Shown: positions 24,516 to 37,720, numbered from the stretch's first letter. The stretch is 64,000 bases of DNA from Zygnema cylindricum (GCA_037447655.1 JBBHKE010001171.1:94978-158977); one strand, 5' to 3'. Notes: a model not told the origin generated them from the letters alone. Translations and numbers: made by a program.

Positions 24516-25225
24516 CACCGCCAATCGTTATTAGCGTGTAAGTTTTTTTAGCGTATACGAATAATTACTGTGGTGTACGCTAATTGGGAATTTGAAAATT
24601 TTCGAAGAAATCGTCTATTCTAATTAGGAATTAGGGTTTTTTTCAAATAGTGTGGATTATTCTATTTAAGAATAAAAATAGGACGGAATTAATAACGCTA
24701 ACGATTGGCGATGGAAATCGCTATAAGGTTGTGTACTGTCTGGCCGCTCTTTTACTCCATTAGTGGTTTATTCTATTTTTTCTTTATTCTATTTGGGTTA
24801 CTTCGTACGTTGTATCTTAATAGAGGTGTACGGTCAGTGTTATACCGTACATAAATGTACCTTTTTAAGTTTAAAATTACATAAATTAGTTTTAGTAACC
24901 GTGGACGCATGAGAATGTGCGTTCTAAAAAGGAAAAATAACTAGGTCGTAAAAAATCACGTTCGCACATATTCGTCCGACAGCTGCGTTTCGACCGTGTG
25001 AATGTACGATTTGTGTACGATTTGTCAGATTGTGCACAGAGACCTATATTAGTGTAAGCGTGTTTGCGACCGACATTTGTTTTTTCAAAGATCCAAATTA
25101 CCATAATCAAACAATTATTAGAATGTATGATTTTTTCCAAAATTTTCAAATTCTTAAATAGCGTACACCACGGTAATTATTTTTATACGCTAAAAAAGCT
25201 TACACGCTAATAACGATTGGCGGTG
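24516..25225. mobile_element. TA-target MITE, 710 bp composite (CACCGCC subfamily)
   Basis: Outer ends are CACCGCCAATCGTTATTAGC and its inverted match ending GGCGGTG, flanked by TA. The left 200 bases correspond to the complete 217-bp element at 50233, including a near-complete internal right end at about 24704-24708. The remainder corresponds to the 539-bp element at 20043. It is therefore a fusion or nested pair of two elements of one subfamily. Confidence 0.82.
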
Positions 25226-27848
25226 TACCGTACTGCAACGGGACAAAAGCCGATGGGTCTAACCGTCTGAACTGTTCTGCACATATTTGGTGCTTTTACT
25301 ACATTCAACCCCTGATACGCCATTGCATCTCGGCACAAGATTCGTCGAAGCGTTGTGAAACTCTGTCAACAAGGTTAGAGATCAGCAAAAGCTACAATTT
25401 GAGGTACTAGAAATTGACCTGTCTCTTTCTTCGGCTGCCAGAGTGAGGCCAGTGCCAATTAGGATTCTTTCTTAATAGTCTCATGGCGACCGAGTTTGAG
25501 AGGCTTCCAAAGGATGTGAAGCCAATTAAATATTCTGTTACTTTGGAACCCGACTTGGAAAGTTTTACATTTAAGGGTTCTTTGGACATTGAGCTGGATG
25601 TGCTAAGGTCCACAAGCCAACTCAAATTCCATGCCCAGGATTTAGAGATATTCAAGGTGAGGTTCTCTGATTTGTCAAAAAAATTATGAGGGGAATGGTG
25701 AATTCTTTTGTTAAGGGAATCGTGGAAGCCAGTTTCATTTCTTCTTCCAGAAGACAAGTGAAGACGTGGGCCCTTTTTGTCGTGCTACAAGGAGTTCTGA
25801 CATTCACCATTTTGTGTGCAGCATTGATTCTAGAATACGTCTAGATAGTAATGGAGTGGATGAAAAATTGCATGCTTCTCGCCTCTGGCCCTTATAGAGG
25901 AATTTACTCGAATCACGTTTATAGCACACGCTCTGTATCAAATGTCCTGTTTTTTTTGAAGAGGGAGGGAGGGAGGGAGGGAGGGAGAGGGAGGGAGGGA
26001 GAGGGAGAGAGGGGGAAAGGAGGGAGGGGGCGTTAGAGATATCTTGAGTTCAAGTTAAAATTTGGAAAAAAAAACAATTTTACTTTATTCAAGTTGATTT
26101 TTTATTTTTACAACTCAATAGAAAATTTAAAAAGTTGATATATTCTATTAGATGTTGTGTAAATAGAGTTTTAAGTATTTAATTTGGTAAAACCATCAAA
26201 ACATTACTCGGCAATATTATTTATCTATAAGTTATATACAAATGATATATAATTAACGATAATATAAATGTGTATGTATAAATTTATATATGCGTACGTA
26301 TTTGTAGATATACACAATTATTACATGTATATACATACACCATATAAATCGATTCATGTATGTGTTTATTTATGTAATAATTGTGTTTGATAATTGTCTG
26401 AACTGTTGTGGAGCTGATGTGATATTGGTATAAAGCTGATTTGTGAATCTTTTTTATGGGCAATGATCAAAATATTACTATAAAATATAATTTGAGAGCT
26501 TCCGTCGATGTTCTGACAACTTCTAAAAAGCTCAGTATCTTTGTGACTTGTGGAAGTTTAAGCTTAATGTTGTAAACTGTATTTTTGGGATGTTTTTGAA
26601 GAGGTTCCTGAATGCTTTTTTGCAAATTTTCTTTTTCTTAACATCAAATGATCTGTTATTTAGCCTCGCCTTCCCAATTTAAAAGCATACCTGCAATTGT
26701 TTTTTCCAGGAACTGATTTCATTTCTAAGCAATAGTAAATTTATGATGTCCAGGCTGAGGTTTTCAGCAATGGAAATTCTCTTTCTACCGGAGACTCTGT
26801 TCTTCCTGTAGAGATAGACAAGGAAGCTGGAATAGCTGTTGTTGGACTTGGAAGCAAATTGCTGGAACCAGGGAAAGCCCAACTACATCTTGATTTCCAG
26901 GGCACGCTCAATGGCAGCATGGTTGGCTTTTACCGTAAGTCGATTATCATATTCTTTCTTTTCTAGGCTTTCTGTAGTCACATTAGAAGATCTTCTTTGA
27001 CGGTAGTTATCAGACTCTCTCACTTTTGGGCAATACTTTAATATACTACTTTATCTAAGTTAGCTGCCATCAACAAATGGTTTTCCCTTATAAAAACTCC
27101 TAACAATAGCAAGCCTCGAGAGCTCTCGCCAGGTGGGCTAAGTACCATTAAGTTGTAGACCATTGCCAAATGATTTGGTTCAGGTATTTTTGTTGGTCAT
27201 GAGAAAGGGCACACTTGTCTGTTCAGCATTTGGTCTCACTGTGCCCAGGTTGTGAACAGGAGCTGGCTACATGAAGGATGGAAAAAAACATTACATGGCG
27301 ACAACACAATTCGAAGCCACGGAAGCTCGCAAGGCTTTGCCATGCTGGGATGAGCCTGCTTTAAAGGCAACATTTTCTGTGACATTGGTAGTGCCCGAGG
27401 GCTTGACCGGGCTTTCTAATATGCCTGAAGTGTCTCGCGAGCTCTTGCCAAGTGGCTCCACAGCAGTGAAATTTGCAGATACACCTATTATGAGTACCTA
27501 CTTGCTGGCATTTATCGTCGGTGATTTGGAGAAAGTGACTACAACCACAAAGGCAGGCGTGGAGGTAAGCTTTATAAAAAATTAAGACATGAAGGAAAAA
27601 TGTATCCTGTATTTGGTTCGTCTTTTCTAAATGCTTTGTCGTCATTCTGATGCCATTTGGAGCGTGTTTATTGTTAACAGAAAGAAACGTGTCTTTAACT
27701 GTTTTTCATCCTTTCTCCAGTTAATTGCGGGTTAATTTTTTTTGTCTGCTAAAGTGAGAGAACACAGAACTGAAGTAACCACAAAACCCATAGTTCCATA
27801 TACAAGTCAATGTTCTAAGCTTGCTAGAGGAAGTTGCAGACCTTATTG
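25226..27848. repeat. Downstream copy of the tandem duplication
   Basis: This is the partner of 20767-23476 and is continuous with the complete aminopeptidase gene. The about 97 bases further upstream (the sequence split between 23981-24004, 24438-24515 and 25226) also match 20664-20766, but with about seven substitutions, whereas the block itself is nearly identical. Confidence 0.9.
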
Positions 27849-30800
27849 TGTTTTTTTTTTTTTTTGTTTCAAATGATGTGGTGTTGTGGTTGCCTCTGTC
27901 ATATTGATCGAAGCAGTGCAGGAACATGGATATGTAATTTTAAGATTGAACTTAAACTCTGATCCATGATTTCTTGTCTTGAAACATTTATGGCCAGTTT
28001 TCTAGAAAGTCTCCGTTGCAAATTTTCGCTCTCCAGAAGTTCAATGGCTCGTGATGCTATTTTGTTTTCAGCATTGGAACTCTGTGTCCTAAAAACAACT
28101 CTTCATGATGGAAAGTCTTTAATTGTTTAAGTTCTTCTTGGATTCTCTGTGCCTGGCAATTGTTGATTTTACCTTTTCCACTTACGTGTCTTCCATGGCA
28201 ACCTTACTTTTGGAAACGAGCTCGTTCTTTGTTCTTTTTCCGAGGTCTGGTTTTGTTAATCGCTATTTTTTTTCTCAAAGAATTTGTGATTGGTTATGCA
28301 GCAATGTTAGTTTATTTTCTGGGTTTCTTAATGTTGGGGTGGCAGGTGAATGTGTACACAACACCAGGCAACAAAGAACAGGGACGTTTTTCTCTTAAAA
28401 TTGCCTCGGAAATTATAACCTTTTTTGCAGACTACTTCGGCATCGAGTATCCTTTGCCCAAGGCTGACCTTGTTGGTACGTTAAATTATTTGAAAGCTTT
28501 GCATAAAAGTGCTGCGTCTTCCAATGAAAATTAAGGCTCAAATTTCTGTCACACTCGAATTTCTGACTTCACATTCAAATTTCTTCGTCAATCTTGACAA
28601 CAAAGTGACATACTTCACAGCTGTTTGGATTGATCACTTTTCAAATTTGTACTCAGTGTTTCACAGCTTAATGTCGTGTCACACCTCACCTTTTGAGGTT
28701 TTGGTGTTAATCACTCTTTGCGATCCAAATCTGGGAACGGAATGTCATGATCCGGGCATGTTCATGAGCGTTTTACAATAAGGAGAAAGTGAAATTGCAT
28801 GAAGCCTTTTGATTAGACATTCCATTTTGCAATGCATAAACAGCTTTTAATTGCATTAAGTTGTCCTGATTTGTTTATCTCTATTACAAGCACCAGTTTT
28901 CTTGCACAAAAGGCTAGATTCACTCATATTCCTGCCTTGAAGTAATGCGCCCAAGCTATTGCTCTTATTTATTTTTCCATGTTAATTTTTAACGCTCAGA
29001 CATGTCGCGAGGTCTGAAACTTTCATCACCTTTCACATTTATGCACCCTGTCCTCACTGTGTTTATGCAAAATGTTGACAGATCAACATTAGGAGACACA
29101 CTGTTAAGAATCTTACTAGTAGACTCAACTGTTTCCTCTGGTTGCTATGGTTTTTCAGCTGTCCCAGAGTTTGCCATGGGAGCAATGGAGAATTGGGGGC
29201 TCATAACATTTCGTGACACCGCCCTTTTGGTCAATGAAGCAACATCTTCAGCGGCAGCTTGTCAACACGTGGCCTATGTTGTCTCCCACGAGCTTGCTCA
29301 TCAGGTATTTGTCGACAGGATTTCTTCAGGTTGAAAGGCTTTGACCATGATCCAGCCTTATCACTACACCGCTAATCGTTATTAGTGTTAAAGTTTTTTT
29401 CGCCACTTAAAACATCTTTTCTCCGTGCACAGGTGTCTGATTGTCAATCGGAGGCTGCCAATAGGAAGATGAGAGTCTTGCCTTCCAATAGCAACCATCG
29501 GATTGATAATCCGACAAGTGTGCACGAAGAAAAGATGTTTTTAAGTGTCAAAAAAACTTTAAAACTAATAATGATGAGCGGTGTAGTCATCGTGGAAAAT
29601 CTGGTTCACATCCTGGCCATATTAGTGTATGCATTGGGATTTGGTGCCCTAAACCATGAACTAATATCGAGCCAGGGTTGGGGGAAACACAGGATGCCCT
29701 GTGGTTTCCCTGAATTTGTTATGGTATTATGAACTGACTCACTTATATTCCATATTGAAGGAGGTCTTTGCAGCTCGTCAATAGGTATTTAAATCACCTT
29801 TTGTCAATCATGTACAGAAGTTGAACCGGACTGATTCCGATCCTTATTTTGCCTTGTTTGATTACAGTGGTTCGGAAACCTGGTGACAATGGAGTGGTGG
29901 AGTGATTTATGGCTTAACGAGGGTTTTGCCACGTGGGTGGGATGGCTCGGTGTGGACCATGTCCATCCCGAGTGGGATATCTGGACACAGGTTAGTATTC
30001 TCTGTTGAGTTTAATGCTTAATTACTTACCAAGAATGATAATGTACATTTTTTTTGAGGATACGTTGATGTTTGCATATCGGAAGGCTCATGTTGAGGAT
30101 AATGCTACAACTAGTTGCCAAAGAATGCATATTTATAAAGTGCTTTGATGTACACATATTGGTAAGCTCATGTCGAGGATAATGCTATGTTTAGTCATCA
30201 GAGAATGTATGTTTCTGGTTTTCCACAGGTTGGCAGGCTCATATACAAGAATGTTATTTTTGCTACGGAGTATTTTGCGGTCTTCTGTCAAAGCATTTTG
30301 TTGGCTCTGTTAAGGACGGTAGTAATGTTGCAGGAGTGAAGAGCTGTCTCACATACTAATTCTTTCTTCTTTCTGTGTTTCTCGGGGGTTCAGTTTGCCA
30401 GCTCTGACATGGGATCCGCATTGGTGGCTGATGCTCTTCTTTCTTCTCACCCTATTGAAGTACCCATTAATGACCCTAAGGAGATCACGCAAGTTTTTGA
30501 TGCTTTGAGTTACCGAAAAGGAGCCTGTGTTGTCCGTCAATTGGATGCTGCAGTCACTCCTGACCTCTTTAAGAAGGTGAGTCGAGCGTTTCTGTCTGAT
30601 TCTTCTAATGCTATGATAATTTGTGTCATTACTTTCTCTCTATAAAAAATGTTTTTTTCACAGTTTAACCTTTATTGAAAACTATCACCATGGACATCTC
30701 TGAATGAGCAACTTTGCAAAGGGAAGCCTCTCTCCTGACCTTGGTTCTCCCAGAAAAAGGTACTTATTCTTCTCTTTCTCTCGAAAAAAAAATTGCAGGG

Positions 30801-33135
30801 CTTACGGACCTATCTCAAAAGGCACCAATGGGGCAATACTGTGACCAATGATCTTTGGAAGGCTGTCGCTGAGGAGTCAGGAAAACCTGTCGAAGACATG
30901 ATGAGAAGTTGGACTCAGCAAATGGGATACCCTCTCATTTCAGTCACACCTTCTCCAGACGGAGGTTTACATTTGCGTCAATGTCGATTTCTGTCCAAAG
31001 GTCCTCCTACTACTGAAGAGGACTCTCAGCTGTGGTGGGTCCCTATAACTGCACGTGTCGGTACATCAGATGGGAAAACATCTTCTTTACCGATCACGAT
31101 ATTGTCTGAGAAGGAAGTTGACACAAAGGAGTTAGTAGTACCAAAGGATGGCTGGTTGAAATTGAACGCAGGACAGCCGGGTTTTTTTCGAGTTAACTAT
31201 ACTCCAGAGCTTTGGTCTTCCCTCGCTTCTGCTGTCCAATCTTCTTCTTTGGGTGTAATTGACCGACTTGGTATAGTTATGGATGCGTTCGCACTCGCAA
31301 AAGCTGGTCTACTGGCAAGTAGTCATGCCTTAGAACTGGCGTTTTCGTTCAAGAACGAAACTGAGTATACTGTTTGGAATCAAATAAACGGAGACTTGGG
31401 TGAGGTGGGCCTCCTCCTCTCCACAACCGAATACCTTGAACGTTTCGAAGCTGTTGGTTGTAACCTTTTATCTTCAATTGCGGAGAAGGTTGGGTGGGAA
31501 CCACAACCTGGAGAATCACATTCAGTAGCTTTACTCCGTCCTTTGATTCTGGTTCGCCTCGGGTACTTTGGTCATAAGCCTACTGTGGAGGAATGCCGTA
31601 AGCGATTTAAGATGCTGAAAGAGGATCCTTTCTCAGTACCAGCTGATTTACGGAGACCTGTGGCTTATATTACGGTGAAATATGGAGGTCGGGAGGAGTT
31701 TGAAGCAGTCAAGGAGCTTTATCGCCAAGCTCAAACACCTGACCTCAAGCAAGACTGCCTAATGGGTAAGTTTTGGAGGTGGGTTGAGTCAATTTTTTTT
31801 TCCATCGGAATGGATGTGGGCCTGATTTCTGGCCCTACTTTTGTTAGGATTACGATCTTTGACAAATGCTTTAAAGTTTAGGAGCCGTCAATTTTTCTTT
31901 GGAAGATTGGGTCTGAATTTTGAGGGCGTTATTGGTTCTGATTCTTTTTCCAGCTATGGGACAAACAATGGACCCTGAACTTGTTAAGGAATATCTCGAG
32001 TTTGGACTTGATGAAAATGAAGTCAAGGCTCAGAATACGCTGTAAGCTTCGTAACACTTGCTTTTTCTATGATCTGTAAAACATCACTTTTGCAACATAT
32101 CATGATGGTATCTTGTTATGAGGAAACTCTCCTTTTGTAGATGACCAGGATGCAAAAAGACGTAAAAGAAATATAAACAAGTATTTTTAAGTTTTTTCTT
32201 TTTTTTCTCCTCGTTTTGTTATGAATAATTTAGACATTGCTGAATGATAAGTGAATATAACCATGAGATGGCTGTTTATTGTGTGGAAGGAAAGTGCGAG
32301 CAGTCTTTGGCTGGTTATGCCGTAAGAGGGGGTGGGAGTCAAAGGAATTGTTGTCTATTTAATATCCTTTGGACATAGCATCATCTGGACCTGAAGTGTT
32401 TTACGAATTTGATAATCCTGTTTGGTGTGTGTGTGTCATCAAGTTATTCAAAGCGAAACAAGAACTTAGCGTTTGAATGACTAAAGTGGGCATTTATGTT
32501 GATAAGGCTCCCTGTCTTGTTAACACAGTTGTGTTGGGTATGATATTTTTGAAATCTGAAAGGTGACCTTTTGCTCCACAGGTATGTGTTTGCAATGCTA
32601 TCATCAAACCGGTCTGGTCGTGAGATTCAATGGGATTTTGTGAGACGACGTTGGGAAACCATTTACGCACGATTCAAGAATTCAATGGGCTTGATTCAGG
32701 TATGATCAATTTCTGACATTTCGTTCTCTTCTTTTTTTCGTTTGAAGTTATTGTCAACAAAGTGATCGCAACGTAGCGAGAGCTGTCAATGTAGTGATTT
32801 TGTTAAAGGTGTAATTGCAGAATATCTTAATGGGTTCATAAAAATTCTATCAGTCAGATGCCTTTGAAAACTCAATGAATGCTAAATCTTTCTCTTTCGT
32901 CCGTTTGTGTCCCGTGCGGTTGTGTATCCAGCATGTTGTATGCATGCCACTTCGAGGTTTCAGCACTTATGAGAAAGCACAAGAGGCAGAAGATTTTTTT
33001 GCGGCGAATCCGGTCCCAGAAGCAAAAATGGAGCTCGGAAGGACTCTTGAGACGATACGGTCTCGTGCCTCGTGGCTCGAACGAGATCGCGACGATATGG
33101 GCGCTTGGCTGTCAAAGGCTTCTGCTAAACTTTGA
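25483..33135 (+). CDS. APM1: M1 (puromycin-sensitive type) metallo-aminopeptidase
   Basis: Eleven exons, all in phase: 25483-25656, 26754-26934, 27260-27564, 28346-28475, 29159-29304, 29868-29990, 30394-30576, 30799-31765, 31954-32041, 32582-32699 and 32932-33135. They give about 872 residues, the usual length of the family. The substrate-binding GAMEN motif is at about 271-275. The zinc site HELAH is at 307-311, followed after 18 residues by the glutamate in WLNEGFATW, which completes HExxHx18[18 protein letters not shown] stretch near 387-402 holds the likely transition-state tyrosine. The C-terminal helical domain occupies most of the rest. The enzyme removes N-terminal residues from peptides; plant APM1 is linked to auxin transport and the cell cycle. 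There is no signal peptide, so it is cytosolic or membrane-associated. A MITE sits in intron 5. Exons 1-3 are duplicated upstream. Confidence 0.95.
25962..26035. repeat. GGGA microsatellite in intron 1 (complete gene)
   Basis: Tandem GGGA with GAGA interruptions on the sense strand, shorter and differently interrupted than at 21565-21655 in the duplicate. It is one of the few length differences between the two copies. Confidence 0.85.
29367..29583. mobile_element. TA-target MITE, 217 bp, in aminopeptidase intron 5
   Basis: The left end is CACCGCTAATCGTTATTAGT and the right inverted end finishes GAGCGGTG, flanked by TA. The interior has the CCACTTAAAACATCTTTTCT box and its inverted partner near 29530, shared with the copies at 3613 and 36463. 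It lies between the HELAH exon and the WFGNL exon and should be removed with the intron. Confidence 0.82.
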
Positions 33136-34402
33136 CTTCAATGCAAACATTAATTACTATGTGTAAAATTGGAGTTAGAGAGCCTTCTAGTCGTTTCTTC
33201 TTGGCTGGAAGGAACTATTCTTCTCTTATTGCATCGTTGTGAAAGTAGAGGAGCATGTTTCTGGTGAAGGTGGAGTTTCCCTATGAATCGTAAAGCAGAG
33301 ATATCTACTTGTTTATGGACACCTTTTTGGAGAACGTAATGGTTGACAAGGTTCAGTTTTTTTTACCTTGATATGCTGCCGGTTTCTTTTCTTTGCGAGA
33401 CGGGCTAGAAGTTAATAAACTGGTAGGGTTGTGCCTGATAATGTACCTAAAAAGTTGTGCATAAAAACTGTCCAATGGAATCGGTGTTGTGCTGTCACAA
33501 ATTTGTAAATCTTTCACCAAGAGACAGTCAGACTGAGGTTTTGTAATGGCCTTCACTTGCACTTCATTTCTTAAAGCGATGCTTGTGACATGGATGCTTT
33601 AAACCCAAATGTGTATTTTATTTTTATTTTTTTTCTGTGCTGTCAAGTTCAGATGATTGTATGAGTTGTCGAGGTTATTCTGCTTAAAATTTTCACAAAG
33701 AAAGATGGGGTGTACATGTTTAAATCCAATAGTAGTCTGCTTAGCTGTCCTTTGTTGGTGGCAATGACTTTTGTGTCCTCCCGGGGGTTTACAGTTTTGC
33801 GACACGACGGATGAATATGATGTCGCTGACGTTTTTTCCAGAGATATGTATGGCTCGTTTGTTATCCAATTCACGCCTTCTGGTTTCCCCGGAAGAAAAA
33901 AACATGTCGTTTCTTTGTAGTTTGTTCACGTGTCACAATGATTTTGGTACATACCTAGTTATGTCTGCAAAACGTCTATAGATCTGCTACCAGTACTGTC
34001 GGGTAGTTGGACCTGTCGATAATGGTGATATCGAGTTCCAGGCATATAATATCGTTTATCGATTATTGTTCCGGATCAACACTACCAAAAAGCCCAGGGA
34101 TGGTGGGGTGCTAACTAAACTTTGTGTATGATTGTACTGGATTGTTTACTTGCCACAACGCTGGCACAACTGAAAATCTGTAGGATCCACCTGCTCAGAC
34201 AGGAAGCAATACAGGCTTAGTCGAGTCCAGTAGAGTTCGATAGTACAAATGCGCAAATGTCTGATAAGGTAAATAAAAAAAGTTACATACTAGTTAAACT
34301 TGCCGAAAACCGTCATAAAACACTTCAATGTGCAGCATCAACATCTTTAGGATAAAAGAGTCATATTGAAATTGATCTATCAAGTCGCACAAAGCTCCAC
34401 TA
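33136..34402. other. Aminopeptidase 3' flank and intergenic DNA
   Basis: This probably begins with the 3' untranslated region (an AATAAA lies near 33415). The remaining open frames are short and unrecognised. No repeat boundary is seen until the MITE at 34403. Confidence 0.4.
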
Positions 34403-34938
34403 CACCGCGAATCGTTATTAGTGTCAAAGTTTAAATAGTGTTGAAGAAAATTTACCGTAATTGATGCTAATTAAGAATTTGAAAATTTTCAAAAAAAAGG
34501 TGTATTCTAATTTCGGCGTTTATGCTAATTTGGGAACAGCAAAAATGGAATATTCGCCGTACGATTATATACATTAATATATGTACCCGTACAAAATAAT
34601 AGAAACCGTACGCCGTCGCGAATCTAAAATATCCGTACATGCTATACTAATTTACGTGTCAGACTAATCCCGTTTTTTTTAGCGCACGTTCCCATGCGTG
34701 CGCTTCTGATTTAATTCATTTTCTGTAAATTTTCACTTGAAAAGGTACAGTTATGGTCTGACATCGACCGTACACCACACTATGTATATTTTATTATACT
34801 TTCGGGCTTTACTTTATTTTGTATGTTACCTTAATTAATGTCAAGGAAAAATTAAAATCATGTATCCTATTCGAAAAAAAAAATCAAAATTTTAAGAACC
34901 CAAATTAATGACTTTGACACTAATAACGATCCGCGGTG
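34403..34938. mobile_element. TA-target MITE, 536 bp (CACCGCGAATCG subfamily)
   Basis: The ends are CACCGCGAATCGTTATTAGT and the inverted ACACTAATAACGATCCGCGGTG, flanked by TA. The interior is AT-rich with several CGTAC/GTACGG words near 34558-34640. It encodes nothing recognisable. A left-end fragment of the same subfamily lies at about 50468. Confidence 0.85.
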
Positions 34939-35236
34939 TACTATCGTGCTTAATTATTCAATTAACACAATAATATAGCAAAAGCACTAGACAGAGCATA
35001 TCAGTGGGAAGGACAAAGGAAAAATACAAATTGGAATTTTCTGCCCTCAGCACATTCCTTTTTGTAAACATGGGAAGTGTCCTCTAGCTTTTTATAAACT
35101 ATGGCTTGATAGTTTGTCCTGGGATGGTGCAGATGCAATCATGCAGAAAAGTGTTGCAGTTTCCTCTACATGTTCTACAGGGGACAAGGAATTCACAGAC
35201 CGGACTGGTTTTTGCAGTTGCTCTTCACGCAATGTA

Positions 35237-36450
35237 CACCGCGAATTGTAATTAGAGTAAAGAAATAATTAGAGTAAAAAAACGAAAAAAATAAATTAGA
35301 GTTATTAACTCTATATTGGGTAATCGACCCTTTTCAAAAAACAAATTCACTCTAATTTATCAATAACTGTATTTTGGGCGTAAATTTGGGCGCTGAATAT
35401 ATCTACTGTAAAGTAGGTACACGTACATAATCTGTAAAGTAGGTACACGTACATAATCTGACAAAACGTACAGTTTCACGTCATTATGATGTTTGCACTA
35501 CGCGGTTTGTTAAAACACATTTACATGATAACGGCCTGTATTAAATCATTATTTGTACTTTTTTACTTAATAAAATGCAATTTTGCACGGTCAGACACCG
35601 ACCGTACGCAACACTATTTCAAACCATAGTTCAAAAGTTGGTGAAAGTAGGCCCATAAAATATGCCTATTGTACGCAGAACATACAATATGGCCTTAAGA
35701 CCCATATTGTATTGGTCGCAAAATGAAAAAAAAATAGTAACAGGGTTGAGTTGCACATCGATCGATAGAGAATTAAACGTCACGTATGAATTTTAAAAAA
35801 CATTGGGACAAAAAAAAATTATATGAGTTTTGGGGTATTTTTTATTTAAAACGTCAGATTTGAAAGATCGGACGGTTGCTAAACAAAGTAGCGATCTAAG
35901 AAGATCACATGAAAAGCTCATAACATAACTTACGATAAGACTATTTGTCATATTAGCGTATGCAATTTTGAAGGCCACACTAAATAAAGCCTCAAATTGA
36001 CCCCAAATAAAATTTGTTTGGTTGCCCGTTCGCGTTTTTTTGTTTTTTTCCGGGTTTTATTTCCCTCGGAATGTCATCGTACGCCGTGTCAGTTTGCTAA
36101 AAAAAATTGTCTGGCGACGTGCGTCGTACTATGATCATACATCAGATTCGTACGTTCGTACAAGAGTATGCCCAACGCACACACATACGTATGCCTACTC
36201 TTCGCGAGTTTTGTGCCAAGTTTTGTGCGCCTACCAAAGGCCTACCATAAAAACGCCTCCTTTTGAACTATGTTAAAAACATATATTCTCCGTACACATC
36301 TGTCCTATTTTTATATTCAAACCGCCACTCGGAAGTTGAGAATATGACCTTTCAATCGCAACCGTCAGATCCGCAGTCCGACATCCATGTACGATAAAAA
36401 TATATTTTAATAGACGAAAAAACCATAAACACTAATAACGATTCACGGTG
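35237..36450. mobile_element. Mosaic of TA-target element ends split by an hAT-like insertion
   Basis: The left end CACCGCGAATTGTAATTAGA (after TA) belongs to the subfamily at 24005. The right end, ACTAATAACGATTCACGGTG, is of the CACCGTGAATCG type and is also followed by TA. The hAT-like element at 35625-36272 lies between. The two outer ends differ enough that this may be two decayed elements rather than one interrupted copy. Confidence 0.55.
35625..36272. mobile_element. Non-autonomous hAT-like element, 648 bp
   Basis: The termini are CATAGTTCAAAAG and the inverted CTTTTGAACTATG. The flanking octamers TTTCAAAC and TTAAAAAC agree at six of eight positions, consistent with an aged 8-bp target duplication. 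Much of the interior matches the element at 58243-58698 (shared blocks around GTACGCA, TTGAGTTGCACATCGATCG and AAGATCACATG). It has no transposase. Confidence 0.75.
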
Positions 36451-36462
36451 TAAACTTCAGTA

Positions 36463-36682
36463 TACCGCGAATCGTTATTAGCATCAATGTTTTTTTTCGC
36501 CACTTAAAACATCTTTTCTCCGTACACACGTGTTGGATTTTCAATTTTGAGACTGCTAATCGGAAGCTAAGTATGCTACCTTTCAAGCGCAACCCTCAGA
36601 TTCACTATCTTGCAAGTGTGTACAGAAAAAATATGCTTTAAGTGGCGAAAAAAAACATTGACGCCAATAGTGATACACGGTG
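36463..36682. mobile_element. TA-target MITE, 220 bp
   Basis: The left end TACCGCGAATCGTTATTAGC and the inverted right end ...TGATACACGGTG are flanked by TA or GTA. The internal inverted pair CCACTTAAAACATCTTTTCT / TATGCTTTAAGTGGCG makes it the same hairpin-like subfamily as 3613 and 29367. Confidence 0.75.
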
Positions 36683-37712
36683 GTACTGTATCTGTAACAG
36701 TAATAATGGATCGAACATGTTCATAAACGGTTATTTAATTGTTACAAATATAGAGTTTTGAATTTGGTAGACGTCCGCGAAAGAATCGCACCATTTGGAG
36801 TTGTATTTTAAAAGATGTAGCGATTGGTGTATTTAGGCGACAACGCGAGGTCAAAATAACGAGTGGGTGTTCATTGTAACGGGTAAAGGGTCAAACTAGC
36901 CGTGTAATTTCAAGCGCACGTTTAAAAAGTGCTAAATGAATCAATATTCCGTTTGGTACGCACAATGGTTTGTTTCGTACAATTTTTAGTACGAAACGTC
37001 ACTTTCACTTTATGGAACTTCATAGGTAGTTTCGCCTGTGAAATTTGTGACGCACGTTCGTGCGAAGTCGCGTTTCGTTTGGCGTGCACTTTTGCACGTA
37101 AATGTTACGTAGTGAAATGTAACGTTTCATTGGTTAGTAAATCCTACGTAGTAAGTAAGAGATTTCGCACGTTTTTGCATTGGTTAGTCTGAGTCCTAGC
37201 TGATCAATGATTGGCTTAGGTAAAACCTGTTCAACGGAGCGTTGACTCTGGCCTGGCTAGTCCAAGGCGATGATGGATAAAGAGGGAAGTCTAAGAGAAG
37301 AGTAAACATCTTTTCCTTCGCAAAAGTTTGTGGAAATTTTGACTGATCTTGGTAATGAGCAAATAATACCAAATTGGAGCAATGGCATTTTTGCACTGAA
37401 ATCTCTTACAAACTAAGTAGTGTTTTTGTAGTTAACAGATATAATATTTAAGTGTGGAGAGTAGTGGAAAATATTTTAATAAGAAGGGTTGAGGCACGAG
37501 GGCAAGAGACCAATCTAATGTTATGTGGACAGAAGCTTATTCTAATTTAAAGTTAATCCTTATGTGAGTGTTTTCCAATGTGGATGTGTGATGTCCAATG
37601 TGTGGAATGTGTGGTTGAAATTGGTTGTAGTAATGGGATTTTTTGAGAGGTAAAAGATCCTATTACAATATCATCGTAGTTTCGAACACTTGAACTTTCG
37701 TATATTTCTTTC
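36683..37712. other. Intergenic, nothing recognised
   Basis: Short open frames only. A stretch near 36940-37180 is rich in CGTA/TACG words (GTACGAAACG, CACGTAAATG), similar in composition to the interiors of the repeats nearby, but I find no element boundary. Confidence 0.35.
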
Positions 37713-37720
37713 TCAAAAAG

